Shown here piece after piece: positions 30,423 to 43,861 of a stretch of 64,000 nt of DNA. Origin of the DNA: Isoetes taiwanensis (lineage: Eukaryota; Streptophyta; Lycopodiopsida; Isoetales; Isoetaceae); contig JAJEKV010000033.1 of NCBI GenBank assembly GCA_021234155.1, forward strand, positions 2,771,454-2,835,453. Direction: 5' to 3'. The notes under the pieces are model-generated. The model had not been told where the DNA came from and did not search any database. It worked only from the letters and a program-made list of their open reading frames with translations. Made by a program: the position numbers and the translations under genes. The stretch's first letter is position 1. Each line of letters starts with the position of its first letter.

Positions 30423-33400
30423 TTATTTTTATTTTTTTTTGAAGGACATGAGGCTCTTTTTATTGACAAGAACAAAGGCACAATACACAATGCACAGATA
30501 GGACTAAAACCCTAGTGGATAGGCTGACCCAACTAGGCAAAAACACCCGTCTATGCATAAGGAGAACACCGTAAATACGTTTGCCAAATTATCTCTTTTT
30601 TATCATCAGCTAGAGATGAGCAATGATAAGCTTTAGTGATCTTCTGGCGAAAGCACAATGGAGAAGTGGCGATCGAGGAGATGTGTGCACCTTGGAAAAT
30701 ACACAAACGTCAGCCTCGCGGATAGACCACAAAATCCAACTAGAAGCAAGATGAAATGCCCGCCACGCAATTTAGGCCAAACAGGGGATAAAGTGCAAGT
30801 AGGATCTCGGCTAGTGAGAGACACAATCGAAAAAGAGTGAACAACCACGCCAAGCAAGCCGTAGATGATCGCGCACAAGAAGAAGCGGTGTTCAATAGTT
30901 TCAACACGTTGGCCACAAAGAGAGGGCAATGATTTGAGACTCTAGAGTTCATCTTGTGAACCAAGACATTCTTTCGAACACATCTATGGAGAATTTGCCA
31001 TCGCTAACGCCCGACACTTTAGGGTGGAGCAATTTATCCCATGTCCACATCCAAACACTTTTCCACTGTGGTTGAGGAACCTGAAGATGCCAGTGCTGGG
31101 ATGGGGGAAGAGGCTCACAATCTAAAAGCAGCTTGTACGTGGAAGAAACAAACTTTTCTGGCTTAAGACGTGCATCACATATCCAAATAGGCACATCAGC
31201 TTGTGGTTGTTGCACAGTGGATGGCAAAACTCACCACCCCGCCCAGATTTGCCGATCCCATCTCAGATAACATAAATCTAAATCCGAAAAGCCTCCCATG
31301 ACAAAAGATGACCAGAATCATACCAAGTTGCAATCGTTAAAACCCCAGCTAGCCGCCAACGCCGTTGGGTCTTTGGATGTACAAGTGCACATAAAGGTTG
31401 TTGATCATGCATACCTTGTAGGGGAAGCCACCAGCATGACATTGACAATGATGCACAAGCTTGGGGATTAACATGGAATAAAGATCTAACCGCATCCCAG
31501 GAAGCCAGCAGACCTTTAAGGAATGGGGAAGCATTTGGATATGGATGCAGAGGATACAACAAGGCCCATGGGAGACTAGGCTTGATAGTTGTCTTGTGAA
31601 AGGGGAGACACTGCAGAAGTGATTGCCGCACCAGCAACCTTAAGCCGGGGAGAGTCATCTTTACCAAGGAGGAGCCTCGGATGAACTTTGAAATCATGAC
31701 TGGCTTTGCGGGCCGGAAGTCCAACATTTCAAGGCCACCAGCCGCCTTAGGCTTGATGCACTTAGCCCAGGATACCTTAACAACAGCACCTTCTGAGGTA
31801 CCACCCCAGATGAAATTCCTGATAATACATACGATCTCATTCATCTTACATTGAGGAGCCAGTAAAACAGATGCCATATAGACATGGGTGTTGCTGAGGA
31901 CGGATTTTGCAACTGTGATCCTACCAGGCAGATAACTTAGCCACCTTCCACCAGAACAGATGTTTCTCAAGACCTTTAATGATCTCATCCCAAGCACATG
32001 AGGCGTAAAACATGCACCCCCACTGTGAATGCCCAAAAACTTTGTGGGTTGACCATGAGGAAGCACCGTCCAGGGGTAGTCAAGAATACAAGAGGGAACA
32101 ACACTATCCAGTGTCCATAGAGCAGTGCACTTTCTCCAACCTACAAGAACTCCAGAGGCCAGGGAGAAAGTATCTAGGAGCAGCTTAGCATTATGGAGGT
32201 TTTCATCATTGGCCATAAGAAAAAGGAAGTGTCATCAAAGATACCGATTACACACCTCCTGAGAACCATCCAACATGGGCAGACCCTGGATGACGCCTTC
32301 TCGAGCTGCAACATCAAAGAGTTGAGACAACACTTCTGCAGCAATAGTGAAGAGCAAGGGCGCCAAAGGACAACCCTGCCGGATCCCCTGACCAACAGTA
32401 AAGATTTGGGATGGCTCACCTTGAAAAAGCACTGTAGACCGCGCCGACACATGAAGCTTCATAACATCACGGGTGAAAGCCTCTCCAAATCCCAAAGCAA
32501 GAAGGCATTTCTCTAAAAATACCCAATCCACACTATCATAGGCTTTAGCAAAGTCTAGTTTGAGGAACATCACTTGATGACCCTGCAAGCAAGCCCAATA
32601 CATGCCCTCGTATGCAGCCGCAATATTGTTCAAGATGCATCGGCCAAGGAGAAAGCCAGACTGTGTAGAAGAAATTGACTCGGCTAAGATGTTGCGTACC
32701 TTGTCAGCCAGGGCTTTAGCAAATATTTTGTAGACAGATGAGAGCAAGGTGATAGGATGCCAGTCAGAAATGGATCTAGGCTCTTTGCACTTTGGAATGA
32801 GAGAGATGCATCCAGTGTTGAGGATCTTATCTAAGCTTTAGTCACAAAAAGCAGCATAGACATCATTGTTGAGCCAAGGCCAGCAAGCTTGAAAGAACTC
32901 AATAGGGAAGCCATCAAGACCAGGACACTTATCATGCCTCAAATGAAACACAGCCTCCTTCAAGTCCTCTCGTGATATTCGATTCAAGTAATCTCCTTTT
33001 CTCAGCGGAAATAATTGGATGTCCCTTAGACAACACAGCAGTCTGCATATCCTCCTGGAATGGCAGGGGGTGCTGAGCAAAGAAGGAAGAGAAAAGATAT
33101 TGCTTGAGTTGCACTGGATCAGAGATAAGAGAGCCATCAGGAAGCTGGAGGGAGTGGACAGATATTGCCTGTCTTCTTCTTTTGGATGCTATAAAGAAAA
33201 AGCGAGTACACCTATCCCCATCTTTGAACCATTGCAAACCAGCCTTCACTCGAGCATGCCGAACCTGCTCATTTTCTAGCAGTTTAATTTGTGAAAGGAC
33301 TAGCTTTTCTCTGGCCCCATCAGAGGGAACATGAGAACGACAAGTTGTAAGTTCACCATACAATGCAGAAAGCTGCTCTCTTGTCTCTAATGCTCGAACT

Positions 33401-33954
33401 CTGCCCCATTCCTTAGCGAGAGACTTAACAACAGAAAGAGCCGCAACTAAACCAGCCATGCCTCTTCTAGAGGAAAATGCTTGGAACCAGGCATGCTGAC
33501 AACGAGTTTGAAAGTCCACATTCTCTAAGAATGTGACATTAAACTTGAAATAAGTTCTGGTTGGTCTACGACAATTAGCCACATTGCAGGAGAAAAGTTG
33601 TGGATGGTGATCAGAGATAGAACCATCCAAAAGGTTATGCCTACGGAAATTCGAAAGATCATGAGCCGCATGAGCATTGAAATAGCCACGTGCATATGCT
33701 CTACCAACACCAATCCAGCCATTACACCAAGTAAAAGATGAATCATCCTCAATTTCTGTAAGCCCACAATCATGAAGGAGGCGCACCCACTGATCACGTT
33801 CAAAACCTTGCACTACTGCTGACCCCCTTCCGCTCCTGTCAGCCTCAAGTTCAACCATGTTGAAATCACCTACTAACAACCAAGCTACATCATGGCCAAG
33901 TCTACATAGTTTGCTTCTCAATGCAGCCCATAAAGCCCCTCTTTGACTTGGTCT
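30423..33954 (-). mobile_element. L1-type LINE, 5'-truncated (LINE-1, copy B)
   Basis: Duplicate of 6052-9546 with the same 12-bp target-site duplication (30411-30422 and 33955-33966). The endonuclease-linker frame is open over 32932-33921 (329 codons), longer than in copy A, whereas RT and the C-terminal domain are more broken (30633-31227, 31278-32216, 32174-32747). In the RT the YADD box is altered (CNRYL then a frame change near 32240), at a place where copy A reads CNQYADD. The pattern of one copy being intact where the other is broken runs through the whole element. Confidence 0.9.
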
Positions 33955-34205
33955 ATTTGCGATTTTGATTCAAGGATCACAAAATCTTTGTGATTATAAG
34001 AATAGAATGGCATTTTTATCGTCCACGGAGACCAATTGGCCTATGGGACCCAAACAAGAGGCGCAACAAGCATATTACTGTCCAGGTTAAAAAAAACCCC
34101 TTCCCGCTCCAAAGGGTTGTTTGGGGGAAAACCCATGACAGGAATAGGCTTGCTGTCAAACTGTATAAATACAAAAACAAATATAGACAGAAATATATAC
34201 ATATA

Positions 34206-37200
34206 TCAGGTAAGTGCCCGAGGGCCGAGCTGATCTCGGCGATCCATGATCTCTTGAATGTATGAGCCCAACCTTCGTACCGAGCTCGTGTTCAGCATCT
34301 CATGCAGGGGCTGGTCAGGATGAACCATCTCAGCATAGTGTATCCGAATGTTATCATATGCCGGAAACTCTGAAGATTGTGGCATTCGTCTTCCACAGCT
34401 CCAACCTGGCAGCGTTGACAAAGCCTCGCAGCTCCCCAACCCACCTCCCTGTCTCAATCCGGAGATGGTGTGCACCTTATGGATAGAGGCAATGGATCTG
34501 CGCTTTTTCAAGGGTAGATGGGTGCACAGGTAGCATTGCGGGCCCCGCTCCAACCTGGAATTTATGTAGCGTTGATAATGTGCCGTCTTGACCTGTTCAA
34601 GGGTGCTGGCATCCCATAGCTTACTGAGGAAGCATGCGTCAAGGTACTGTCGGAGAATTTGGCGATCTATCTCCCTTTGCACTTAGATGCACATATGCTC
34701 CTGCACATTCCATCTGGCTAGCCACTGAGCTCTCTTTTTCCCGCCAGTAGGCTTTTAGGCATTGAGGCGCCATTGCCATAGTGTAAGCGAGGTGAGGGAG
34801 ACGAGTATTGTCCATGCTGACCACCTTCTGGAAGTAGACGATGTGTACGTCAAGGGCCCCTCTTTGAAGAGGCAAGAAACATGTTTCCGCGATTAAGACG
34901 GTATGGGACTGTGGACTTCACCCCCTGGGCTCGTGCCAAGAAAGCTTTCTGCACCTGCTCCAAGTCATTCCAAGTGGCGAGGGAAATCACTGCGCCCCAG
35001 ACGTTGTCCCCGTACAAAAGCACAGGTTCTACTAGCACCTTGAATAGGTGCGATTATTGGGCCCAATCATACAGCTCCGTCTTGTGGCTATTGTTCTCCA
35101 TTGCATAGAGTGCCTTGCAACTTGGGCCGCAACTTCGCAAACCCGAATGGAATTGTCTCGATTCATGGCCGGCGGAACTCCACCTCCAAATATTTGTAAG
35201 CGGACACCACTTCAACATTTTGGCCCACGATAAGTGAGGATTGGGGGCATTGGCTGGCATGCGGACGGTACCAGAACCACCTTGGTTTTGGCTAAGTTGA
35301 CGCGCATGTCAGTCACCTGGCAAAATGTGTCTAGGGCATCGAGATGGCGTTGCATGTTTGCCCGAGTGTGTGCTAGGAGGTTTACATCATCAGCATAGAT
35401 CAGCTGCCTGATGATCTGGTGTAGGAGGTGAGCTCAATACATCTATTATCAGCGAGCCATCTCTCCAACTGATCAATATACAAGCCAAATAGTGTGGGAG
35501 AGAGAGGGCATCCCTGGCGGACCCCGATACTGCTCTCAAATGGTTGGCCCGCTAGTTGCAGCGGGCCGGTGCATGTCTCATATAACCTCGTACTGCTGCG
35601 TTCTCGGATTCGGCGAGGGACGCCTAGTCTGCTGCAATCTTGCCCACAGCTTTTCCCGAGGCACAGTGTCAAAAGCCTTGGCGAAGTCAAAGAAGCAACA
35701 ATACAGATCTTGCCGATGGTTACTATTGTCCTCAACCGTGAGTCCGCAGGTGAAGATATGATCTATGGTTGAGCCTGAATCCGCTTGTGTGAGTGCCCGC
35801 GACTGGCCGCATTCATCCATCATGTCAATTGCCGCTCGAGGATCCCAGCGATGAGCTTTGTAAATACTAAGCTGATCATGATGGTCCGGTAATTGGCTAG
35901 GCAATGGGGGTCTCCTGCCTTGTAGATTGGGACAACCCTGCTAGTGGTCCATTGGGAAAACCTCCCCAATGCTTTGTTGAACATGTCGATCGGTGAGTGG
36001 TGCCATGGATGGTCCCGCCCCACTTGAGTAACGCACGCATGCCATAAAGGTCTAGTGTTTCCATTGGCTAGGCGCCGCGACCCCCTGCGCTACCTCCACC
36101 TCTGTGATTTCTAGTAGTGGGCCCTATTGGGGGTATCTTTGCGCGTGCACCCTCGGGGTTGTAGGGCTGTTGTAGGTATTGCTCCCATCGATGCGGAGTG
36201 ATGTTTCTGTGTGGCGCATCGCCTCCCGAGCACTCTCACGGAGAAGGTCCTGGGATGACGTTCCAGGAGGAATAACATTTCCTGTTGATGGGCCGCAATG
36301 TACATAGCCTTTCTAGCCTTAAGGAAAGTGCGATATTGCTTGACTGCATCCGAGCGTAGAGCAGGGCCTGTGACTTGGCGGAGCCAGCATTTGCATTCTT
36401 TGCACTCGGCATCGAACCACTGGTTACGCGAAAAGGCCATAGCTCTCGAGGTTTGCCGGGTGACTTCTCCCAAAACACCTCTCTGCAGCAGCCTCGAGGA
36501 CGTCAATGAGCCTGCCTGCCTGCCTGCTCCAGCGTTGAGCATTGTGAGATGCTTGCCAGATCCTCCGTAAGCATCTGGGAGTAAGTAGGAGCGCGCTCAT
36601 AGTCCAGTCTGAGCTGGGCATATGAGGAGGTGTTGGATAGGCGTCTGGGGCAACCTGCCAAGCCAGCTGCAAGTAGAGCGGCAGGTGGTCTGAGTCTACC
36701 TCCTCATCCCTACCAGCTGTTCCCACTTAAAAATGTTTGACGAGATGCATGTCCTGCTGGCCACCAAAACGTATGCTGGACCCACCTCCACGGTTCTCCC
36801 CGCCGCAGCAAGGGCCGGAGGACGGGCACCAATGCTAGTGCATTGCAAATCACTACGTCAAAGATACTGCATAGCAGCAACAACTGCCTCCCATAGCGCG
36901 AGACCTGAATGTCAGCTGATGCCCGTGGCCAAGCTCCTTCTGAAGGGCTCAGCTGCAACACATCATATGTCAGAAGGTCAAATCTCATTGGCTGTTCCGT
37001 GCCAGTGCAGGCATTGAAGTCTCCAACGAGCATGACCCTACCCTCCTGCTTGTGCTGTTGTATGTCATCGTATAGATCGACATAGGGCTCCAACCTATCC
37101 ACGCCCGGATGGTTGTGATAGAAGTTGCTCTCGGCATGTGGGAAGTAGCAGGCCGTCACAAAGAGAGGGCTACCACTGCAATTCTGCACACGCACCCACA

Positions 37201-38100
37201 GGTACCTGTTACGTTTGTCTGTCTTGCACAGGGAGACTGACTGTGCCAAAGTTGTCCGGTAGTAGCAGGCGACCACTCCGTGTCCCCGTTTTCCTGTGCA
37301 TTCATTAAAAACAGAGTAGCGATGGTATCCTGGCAAGTCGGGTAGTCTATGTCCAGCATGCTCCCATGTTTCCATGAGGAAAATGAGGTCCATATCGGCA
37401 GCAACTGAGTTGAGGCGAGATCCATATCGGCGGCAACTGAGTTGAGGCTATCTCCCTTCTGCTATGGGAAGCCCCTACAATTCTAAGAGACCATGTGCAG
37501 GCACAATCTACTTAATTGCCGGGCGTAACTGCGCAGCAGTGGGTTTTAGCCGGTGGCAAGACAAGGGGTGGTGGTGGAGGTGGAGGCGGCTTGGCATGTT
37601 AGCAGTGGCAGATGAGGCCATTGTAGTAGGATGTGTAGCTCGGGTCGCGGCCGAAGGGCCTCGAGAGTTTGAGGCGCCTGCATCAGCATTAGGTGGCCTG
37701 AAGATCTGCATCCTTTCCCGGACCAGCCCCGCGCCCCCTCTCTCGCTTGTGGACACTCTTGAATTTCTCCAACTCATGCCTGGGTCCTCATGCTATGTGG
37801 GAGTTAGATCCCGGTCCCACAGCTGGGGTAGTCCTCTTCACCGCCCGCCTTTGGCGGGATGGATGCTCGCTCTTGTGCATCCCTGACTGTGAAGATGACT
37901 ACCCGGGGACATTCAGGGCACTCGACCCTATGGCGTGTCGCTCTAACAATGTGTACAGACGTGTAGAATGTCATCCGAGCCAGGATTTGTGTCTCAGAGT
38001 GGGTTGATGAGGTGCTCTCTTGCTTGCCTCCTCGGCCGCCCCGCACCACCATCACATTGTGGCTCCTGCGTCTCCGCTCTTGGAACTCTGAGGTGGTCAG
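34206..38100 (-). mobile_element. LINE-2, main part (copy B)
   Basis: Duplicate of 9798-13693. C-terminal part 34206-35038, RT 35260-36023, connector 36111-36542, endonuclease 36710-37425, ORF1 3' part about 37500-38100. The endonuclease frame is longer here (36710-37393, 227 codons) than in copy A and reads from FLMETWEHAGH through GDFNACTGTEQ without a break, while the RT is more broken than in copy A. Confidence 0.85.
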
Positions 38101-38618
38101 TGTGACGACCATACAGATATTTGTATTATACGAACATTATACTCGTATGTACAAGAGATGGTCGTCACACGGATGCAAAAGGGTAGTTGCACAAGACAGG
38201 GTTTAAACTCGCAACCTTCCAGTTGCGAGTCATACACCCTTGCCAAGTGCACTACCAATATTTGTTGAAGACATTCCGTCATGTCTTCCTCATATGTGGG
38301 ATTATCTCCAGGAGGTTCTAGAATATTCTAGAACCTAAATGTATGCGCGACACTTGGCGCAACCTCATCCATTGGAGTGGCGCGATCCTGACCGTTCACC
38401 TAGATATATAAGGAGGCATCTCTTCTTGTCGAACCATTCCGATTCAATGCCAGTCTTGAGCCTTCTAGGCATATGTCTCGTGTTCCTGCTTGCCTTCGAG
38501 CCATTGTATTCTTGATTCCTATTCATATATCAGATTCTTTACCGATCTTGGCGTATTTCTTCCGTATTTCTTGCGTATTTTCCACGTATTTTCCTTGTTT
38601 TCGCGTAGGTTCATGACA
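38101..38618 (+). repeat. 5' LTR of gypsy element (copy B)
   Basis: 518 bp. Same as 13694-14224 but without the 13-bp tandem duplication in the heat-shock element. Heat-shock element 38314-38335, TATA box about 38403-38412. Confidence 0.9.
38314..38335 (+). promoter_or_regulatory. Heat-shock element in 5' LTR (copy B)
   Basis: Single four-pentamer palindrome TTCTAGAATATTCTAGAA upstream of TATATAAGG, without the 13-bp duplication seen in copy A. Confidence 0.8.
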
Positions 38619-38699
38619 GTTTGAACCGGAATCCCTTACCGGTTCTTGGCTGCTCTGATCCTAAGCATTTTTTTGCTCGTATTTGGTGACTTTATATCT

Positions 38700-39410
38700 A
38701 TGGAGGAGGTTTCGACGTTATTACAGCAGGTCCAATAGCTTGTTCAAGTATGCCAGCAGTTGCAGTTGGACAATAAAGAGCTTAAGAAACATGTTGCTTC
38801 ACATGAATCTGCTTCTAGTTCTGGATTGAGGCTATCAGAGCCTAAGATCAGCCTGCCAGAGAAGTTTGACGGCACTCGGTCCAAGCTCCGTGGTTTTTTG
38901 AATCAGATCAGGCTTGTGATCTAGCTCCACCCTCATAGATATCCCACGGCCTAGGAACAAGTTGGGCCGATTGGTTCTCTCCTCACAGGGCCAGCTCTAA
39001 GTTGGTTTGCCCCTTTATTGGAGAAAGGAGCCTCAGAGTTGCAAGATTTTGCTGCGTTCAACTGCAGAGCTTCGGGGCATGCTTTGGAACAGCGATCGTC
39101 GATTGCTGCTTGATCAAAAAACTTTGCAACTTCGCCCAACCCGATTATATGCATCGAATTTCGTCAAATTGCGGTAGATCTTGCACGGGATGAGGTTGCG
39201 CCGAGATTGTTTCGAAGGGGTTACGAGAGGATGTCAAGGATATGTTGTTGTCTATGGAAGATCCTCGGACTGCGGAAGAAGCCATCAGATTTTGCGATTC
39301 GATGTGAGAATCGGCTCTTGAACGAAGGCAAAGAGAGACGAGTCGTCTTCCCAATCACAACAAACTTTGTAGCTCGCCCTCCCGATGTCATTAGTAGAAT
39401 CCTCGATTAG
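38700..39410 (+). pseudogene. Gypsy gag remnant (copy B)
   Basis: Duplicate of the copy A gag with ATG at 38700 and the same TAG stops at 38736, 38922 and 38952. The first 360 bp are identical to copy A; after about 39055 many small differences appear at CAG/CTG sites. Confidence 0.75.
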
Positions 39411-39434
39411 TGCGCTATGCATGCCCATTACTTT

Positions 39435-42296
39435 ATGGATGATGACCAAATGTCGATTGAGCGGTCGATATGCAATAACTCCAAAAGTCGCTTCCAAAAC
39501 TCCGGATTTAATCTTGGGTCCACGATCTCTCGACGATAGTGTCGGGCAAGCCATGAAGTCCGACTACTTCTAACGAAGAAGAAAATCCGTTGTTCCCTCA
39601 CCTGGTGATGGTGATGTTGCAGGGAATAAAATAAGCCATCTTAGAGAAACGATCAACAACAACCATGATGGCATCATAACCCTGAGAGAGTGGCAGCTCC
39701 AGAATAAAGTCTATAGAAATGCTCTTCCAAGGTCCATCCGTGCCGACAATGGTTGAAGACGGCCATGAGGAAGATGACTTGGAACCTTCGGCTCGACAAC
39801 AAATGTCACATGATCGAATAAAAAGCTTCGATGAGCGACGAAGCCCTAGGCCACCAATACTCTCGACTAATAAGTTCAAGAGTCTTGGCTACTCCAAAGT
39901 GTCCGCCATAGGTGAATCATGGCAAGTCTGAAGAACCCGAAGCCTAGAAGCACCATCTGGCACATATAAAAGCCCATCACGGAGCAAGAGTCCATCTCGA
40001 ACCTCAAAACGATCATAGTCTGATCCTATTTGCTGAGAAGATGATGCAGCGCCAATGGTTGAGAATACATCTTGAGCCAATGGATTGGAGGGCAGAGATG
40101 CTCGAAGCGAGATCGCAACAAAAGGTCAGATCATGAGGCTCTCGAACAAAGTGAGAGCCATAAGCACTGGAACCGATCAGGCCCTAAAATAACCCGTGAT
40201 TGCTGATCAAATGCGGGATACTAGTTAGTTTGGGCTCAAGGTAGGGCGCCGAGATAAGATATCGAGCTTTCCTTGGAGGGATCCAGGACGGTACTTGATC
40301 ACGAAATCAATCCGGGATAATACTTGAGTATGCCACCGGGCTGGCGACGGTTGAGCACTCAAGCAGACTGAAAATATTCTAGATTTCGATGGTCTGTGTA
40401 GACTGTGACCTTATAAGGAGACCCCTCCAGAAACGTCTCCTCCTCGAAAAGAATCCACTATCGCCAACAACTCCCTTGTCATAAATGGGATAGTTGATTT
40501 CAGCAGACTGAAATTTTCGTGTGAGTGATAGGCGATTGTATGCAATTCATGGTCATCCCCTCCCGTGATGTGATCCCACCAAGCGCCAAAATCGGAAGCA
40601 TCCGCTTCGACAACATATGGGGCAAAAGGATGCATGAGCAAGAAGCCAGCGCCGTGGTGAACGATGCTTCAAACAGAATCAGTGATTTCGCTTCCACAGT
40701 CCATTCAAATGGCACGTCCTTGACCGTGAGGCGGTCAAAGGAAGGGCAATCTCAATAATCGAATGAAACGACGATAGAAATTGGCAAACACCTTCATCCA
40801 TAGGAGCAGAAACCGGAACTGGAGCAGGAGCAGGAACTGGAGCTGGAACTGGGATATCATCAAGAATATAGTCAGAATCTGGGGCATGAACTGGAGCAGA
40901 GGCAAGAGTCGAATCGAACATGGAGCGGCAAGGACGTAATCGGGGCCCACGACATCGCGGATCAAGTCGATGTTGGTGTAGAGACCTGATCCAGATGAAA
41001 TAGAACTAGATCTAGAACCAAAGAAATCGAAATGATCTAGTACGCCAATCAATCTGCGGGTTATGTAGCTCGAGCCAGGGCAGCCCCAAGACTATTGGCG
41101 CATGAGGGCTAGCAATGAGATTGAAGGAAAATACTACAAGAAACTCCCTCAAACAAAACCTGAAGAGGCGCAGCGATACATTCCGTGGATCGCACTCCAG
41201 GAGATCTCCCGGTCCATCAATCGATTCGGCTGTAACGGGGATGCTCAACCTTGCTATGGCGTTATCGCGTAACGCACTATCCATAAAACAAGCATTTGCA
41301 CCACAATCAAGTTGCGCCAACACTTGCAATCCTCCAACTTCTGATTTCAATGATATAGAGATGAAGAATGCCTTGCTGACCTTGTCCGATGGAATAAACA
41401 TGTCAAGAAATGTGGAAGGAGTCTCAGAAAAGGAGGCCAGCCGATGAGAGACTCCTATTACTCGAACCGGCCCCTGAAGTTTTTCGAATGACTTGGGCGC
41501 TTTCACGGGCATCCACGAGCAATCTGGAGCAATATTTAAGGTGCTTTATCAGTTATCAGCAGGGTGAGTGGGTCGATTATCTTCCATTAGCTGAGTTTGC
41601 CTATAATAACTCAGTACACGCCTCCACTGGCCAGACTCCGTTCTTTCTGAACTTTGGTCAGCATCCTCGTTGGTCCCTTAATGTCGCTGGCGGTGACTCT
41701 GTCAATCCTAGTGCCGAAGTCTCGACTTGAGAAACTCTGTGCTACGCAATGGATCTTCAACATCATCTTCCTTTCTGCACAGAGGCGTTATCGGCATTAT
41801 GCCGATTTGCATCGCCTGGGAAGCTCCTAAATTTCATGTTGGTGACCTTGTGGCTTCTTCGTAGGGACCTTCCTACCTCCGCCCCTCGCAACAAACTTGA
41901 CTATCGTAAGCCTTGGTCTTTTATCGGATCATGGCTCAAATCGGCAATGTGGCATTCCGCTCGAGCTCTCTCCCGTTTGGCTCCACCCATTATTTCACGT
42001 TTCTCTATTGGAGCCCTACATAGTTAACACTTTCCCCGGTCGCATTCCTCGCCACCACCACGGTAGAAATTGATGATCATGAGGAGTTCGAGGTTAGAGA
42101 TTACGGACTCAAGTTTCTTCGTCGGCGATTGTATTACTTTGTCAATTGGGAAGGTTACTCGCCAAGTGATAGAACCTGGGAGCCTGCCGAGAATCTGACT
42201 AATGCGCTTGACAAAATTGCGGAGTTTCACCGACGTTACCCGAACAAGCCAAGTTTGAGTACTCCGGCCCCAGCTCCAAGGACTCGTGGGGGATGG
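39435..42296. pseudogene. Gypsy inverted pol block plus integrase C-terminus/chromodomain (copy B)
   Basis: Mirror of 15046-17931. Minus strand: integrase (39598-40330, broken several times), RNase H (40411-40735) and protease (41012-41512, DCGANACFM). Plus strand from 41519: LEQYLRCF through NWEGYSPSDRTWEPAENL to 42296. Same breakpoints and RT deletion as copy A. Confidence 0.8.
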
Positions 42297-42804
42297 TGTG
42301 ACGACCATACAGATATTTGTATCATACGAACATTATACTCGTATGTACAAAAGATTGTCGTCACACGGATGCAAAAGGGTAGTTGCACAAGACAGGGTTT
42401 GAACTCGCAACCTTCCATTTGCGAGTCATACACCCTTGCCAAGTGCACTACCAATATTTGTTGAAGATATTCCGTCACGTCTTTCTCATATGCGGGACTA
42501 TCTCTAGGGGGTTCTAGAATATTCTAGAACCTAAATGCATACGCGACACTTGGCACAATCTCATCCATTGAGTGGCGCGATCCTGACCGTTGGCCTAGAT
42601 ATATAAGGAGGCACCTCCTTCTTGTCGAACCATTCCGGTTCAACGCCAGTCTTGAGCCTTCTAGGCATCTGTCTCGTGTTCCTGCTTGCCTTCGGGCCAT
42701 TGTATTCCTAATTCATGTTCATATATCAGATTCTTTGTCGATCTTGACGTATTTTCTTGCATATTTTCCACGTATTTTCCTTGTTTTGTGTAGGTTCATG
42801 GCAG
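42297..42804 (+). repeat. 3' LTR of gypsy element (copy B)
   Basis: 508 bp, matches 17927-18434. Heat-shock element 42510-42531, TATA box about 42599-42607. Confidence 0.9.
42510..42531 (+). promoter_or_regulatory. Heat-shock element in 3' LTR (copy B)
   Basis: Same palindrome, unchanged although bases around it differ (CTCTAGGGGG in place of CTCCAGGAGG just before it). Confidence 0.8.
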
Positions 42805-43861
42805 TCAAGCTCGTGGTGGCTCTTTGCGACACGTTATTAAATGCGATCTCTGCGGGGCGTGGGTTGTGGCCTGTGGTGGGGTGGTGGCGACTGGGGCAGC
42901 TTGGTGATGCGGTGGGCCACTCGGTTGGCGTCTTGCATCTTTGTCGGGTATGTGGGTGCGTCATATCCCATGCTATGGCTTACTGCGTCGTAGTGGAGCT
43001 TTCGGCCTGCTGGAAATCTTTGCCTTGCCAATTCATGTGTGAATCGCATGCTTAATTGTTCATGGGCTTCCACATGAAGGCCCTTGCCTTGTTGGATGGC
43101 GGTTGCTTTCGAAGGTCTGCAATTCCTTTCTTGTCGTCGGCCTTCCTCTGAAGCGCTCTCAACTCCGTGACTTCGCTTCAAAAGGCGACTGCATGCCGCA
43201 TGGTGGTGGCAATACCCGTAACCGATTAGAGGCGGGAGATGGTTGCCCTTGTCTCCCGATCAACATGTCGCCTATCTTGTGCTATGGTCTCTATGATGAT
43301 GGAGAGGGAGTCCCACGAGCCCAGCGGTCAATAAGATCTTGCTTCTGCTGTTGTCTTTCGAAATGTGCCAAACGGATGTCGTCTTCCAATTGTTGTGTAC
43401 GGGTCTCCATCTCTGCAATCCACTGCCTCTCTGCAGCTAGTTGTCTTCTGAGAACATGGGACGTCGAGGACTGGATCTCTTCTGCCAGGTCTGCAATTTG
43501 GGTCCTGTTGCATGCAATTCCTGCTTACAGGTTTTTCAAGGCCATCGCCTGTGCCTGTTCTGCCATCGGGTCTGAACAACAATCAATCTCCTCTCGGTCG
43601 ATCTTGTTGATTGGGCCTTTGTCCGTACCTCTCTCCTCATGGAAGTGGCCTCTCCCGTGTTCTTACTGTCTGGTCGGAGCCGTTTACGTGGGGGACCATC
43701 CGCTTGATCCTCTTGGGCGGGCTTGTCCTGTCTGAGATCGGTAGCTTGGGGACATGCATAGGCAGGTGGTGGGGGTGGGCCTGGGCCTGGGTTTGGGCTG
43801 TGGCTTGAGGGGTGTCTCCATCCTGGTGGGGGTTTGGGTAGGGTGGTACATAAGTGGCCAT
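42805..43861 (-). pseudogene. LINE-2 ORF1, N-terminal part (copy B)
   Basis: Duplicate of 18435-19501, start codon at 43861. The segment 43330-43861 is nearly identical to copy A, while 42820-43330 has many clustered small differences at CAG/CTG. Confidence 0.6.

Larger units (their letters stand above)
38101..42804 (+). mobile_element. Ty3/gypsy chromovirus with heat-shock LTRs and inverted pol (copy B)
   Basis: Duplicate of 13694-18434, including the same inversion (about 39435-41515) and the same RT deletion, so both events predate the 24-kb duplication. LTRs 38101-38618 and 42297-42804; the last ends ATGGCA instead of ATGACA. Internal coding is more broken than in copy A, with differences concentrated at CAG/CTG sites. 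Confidence 0.93.
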
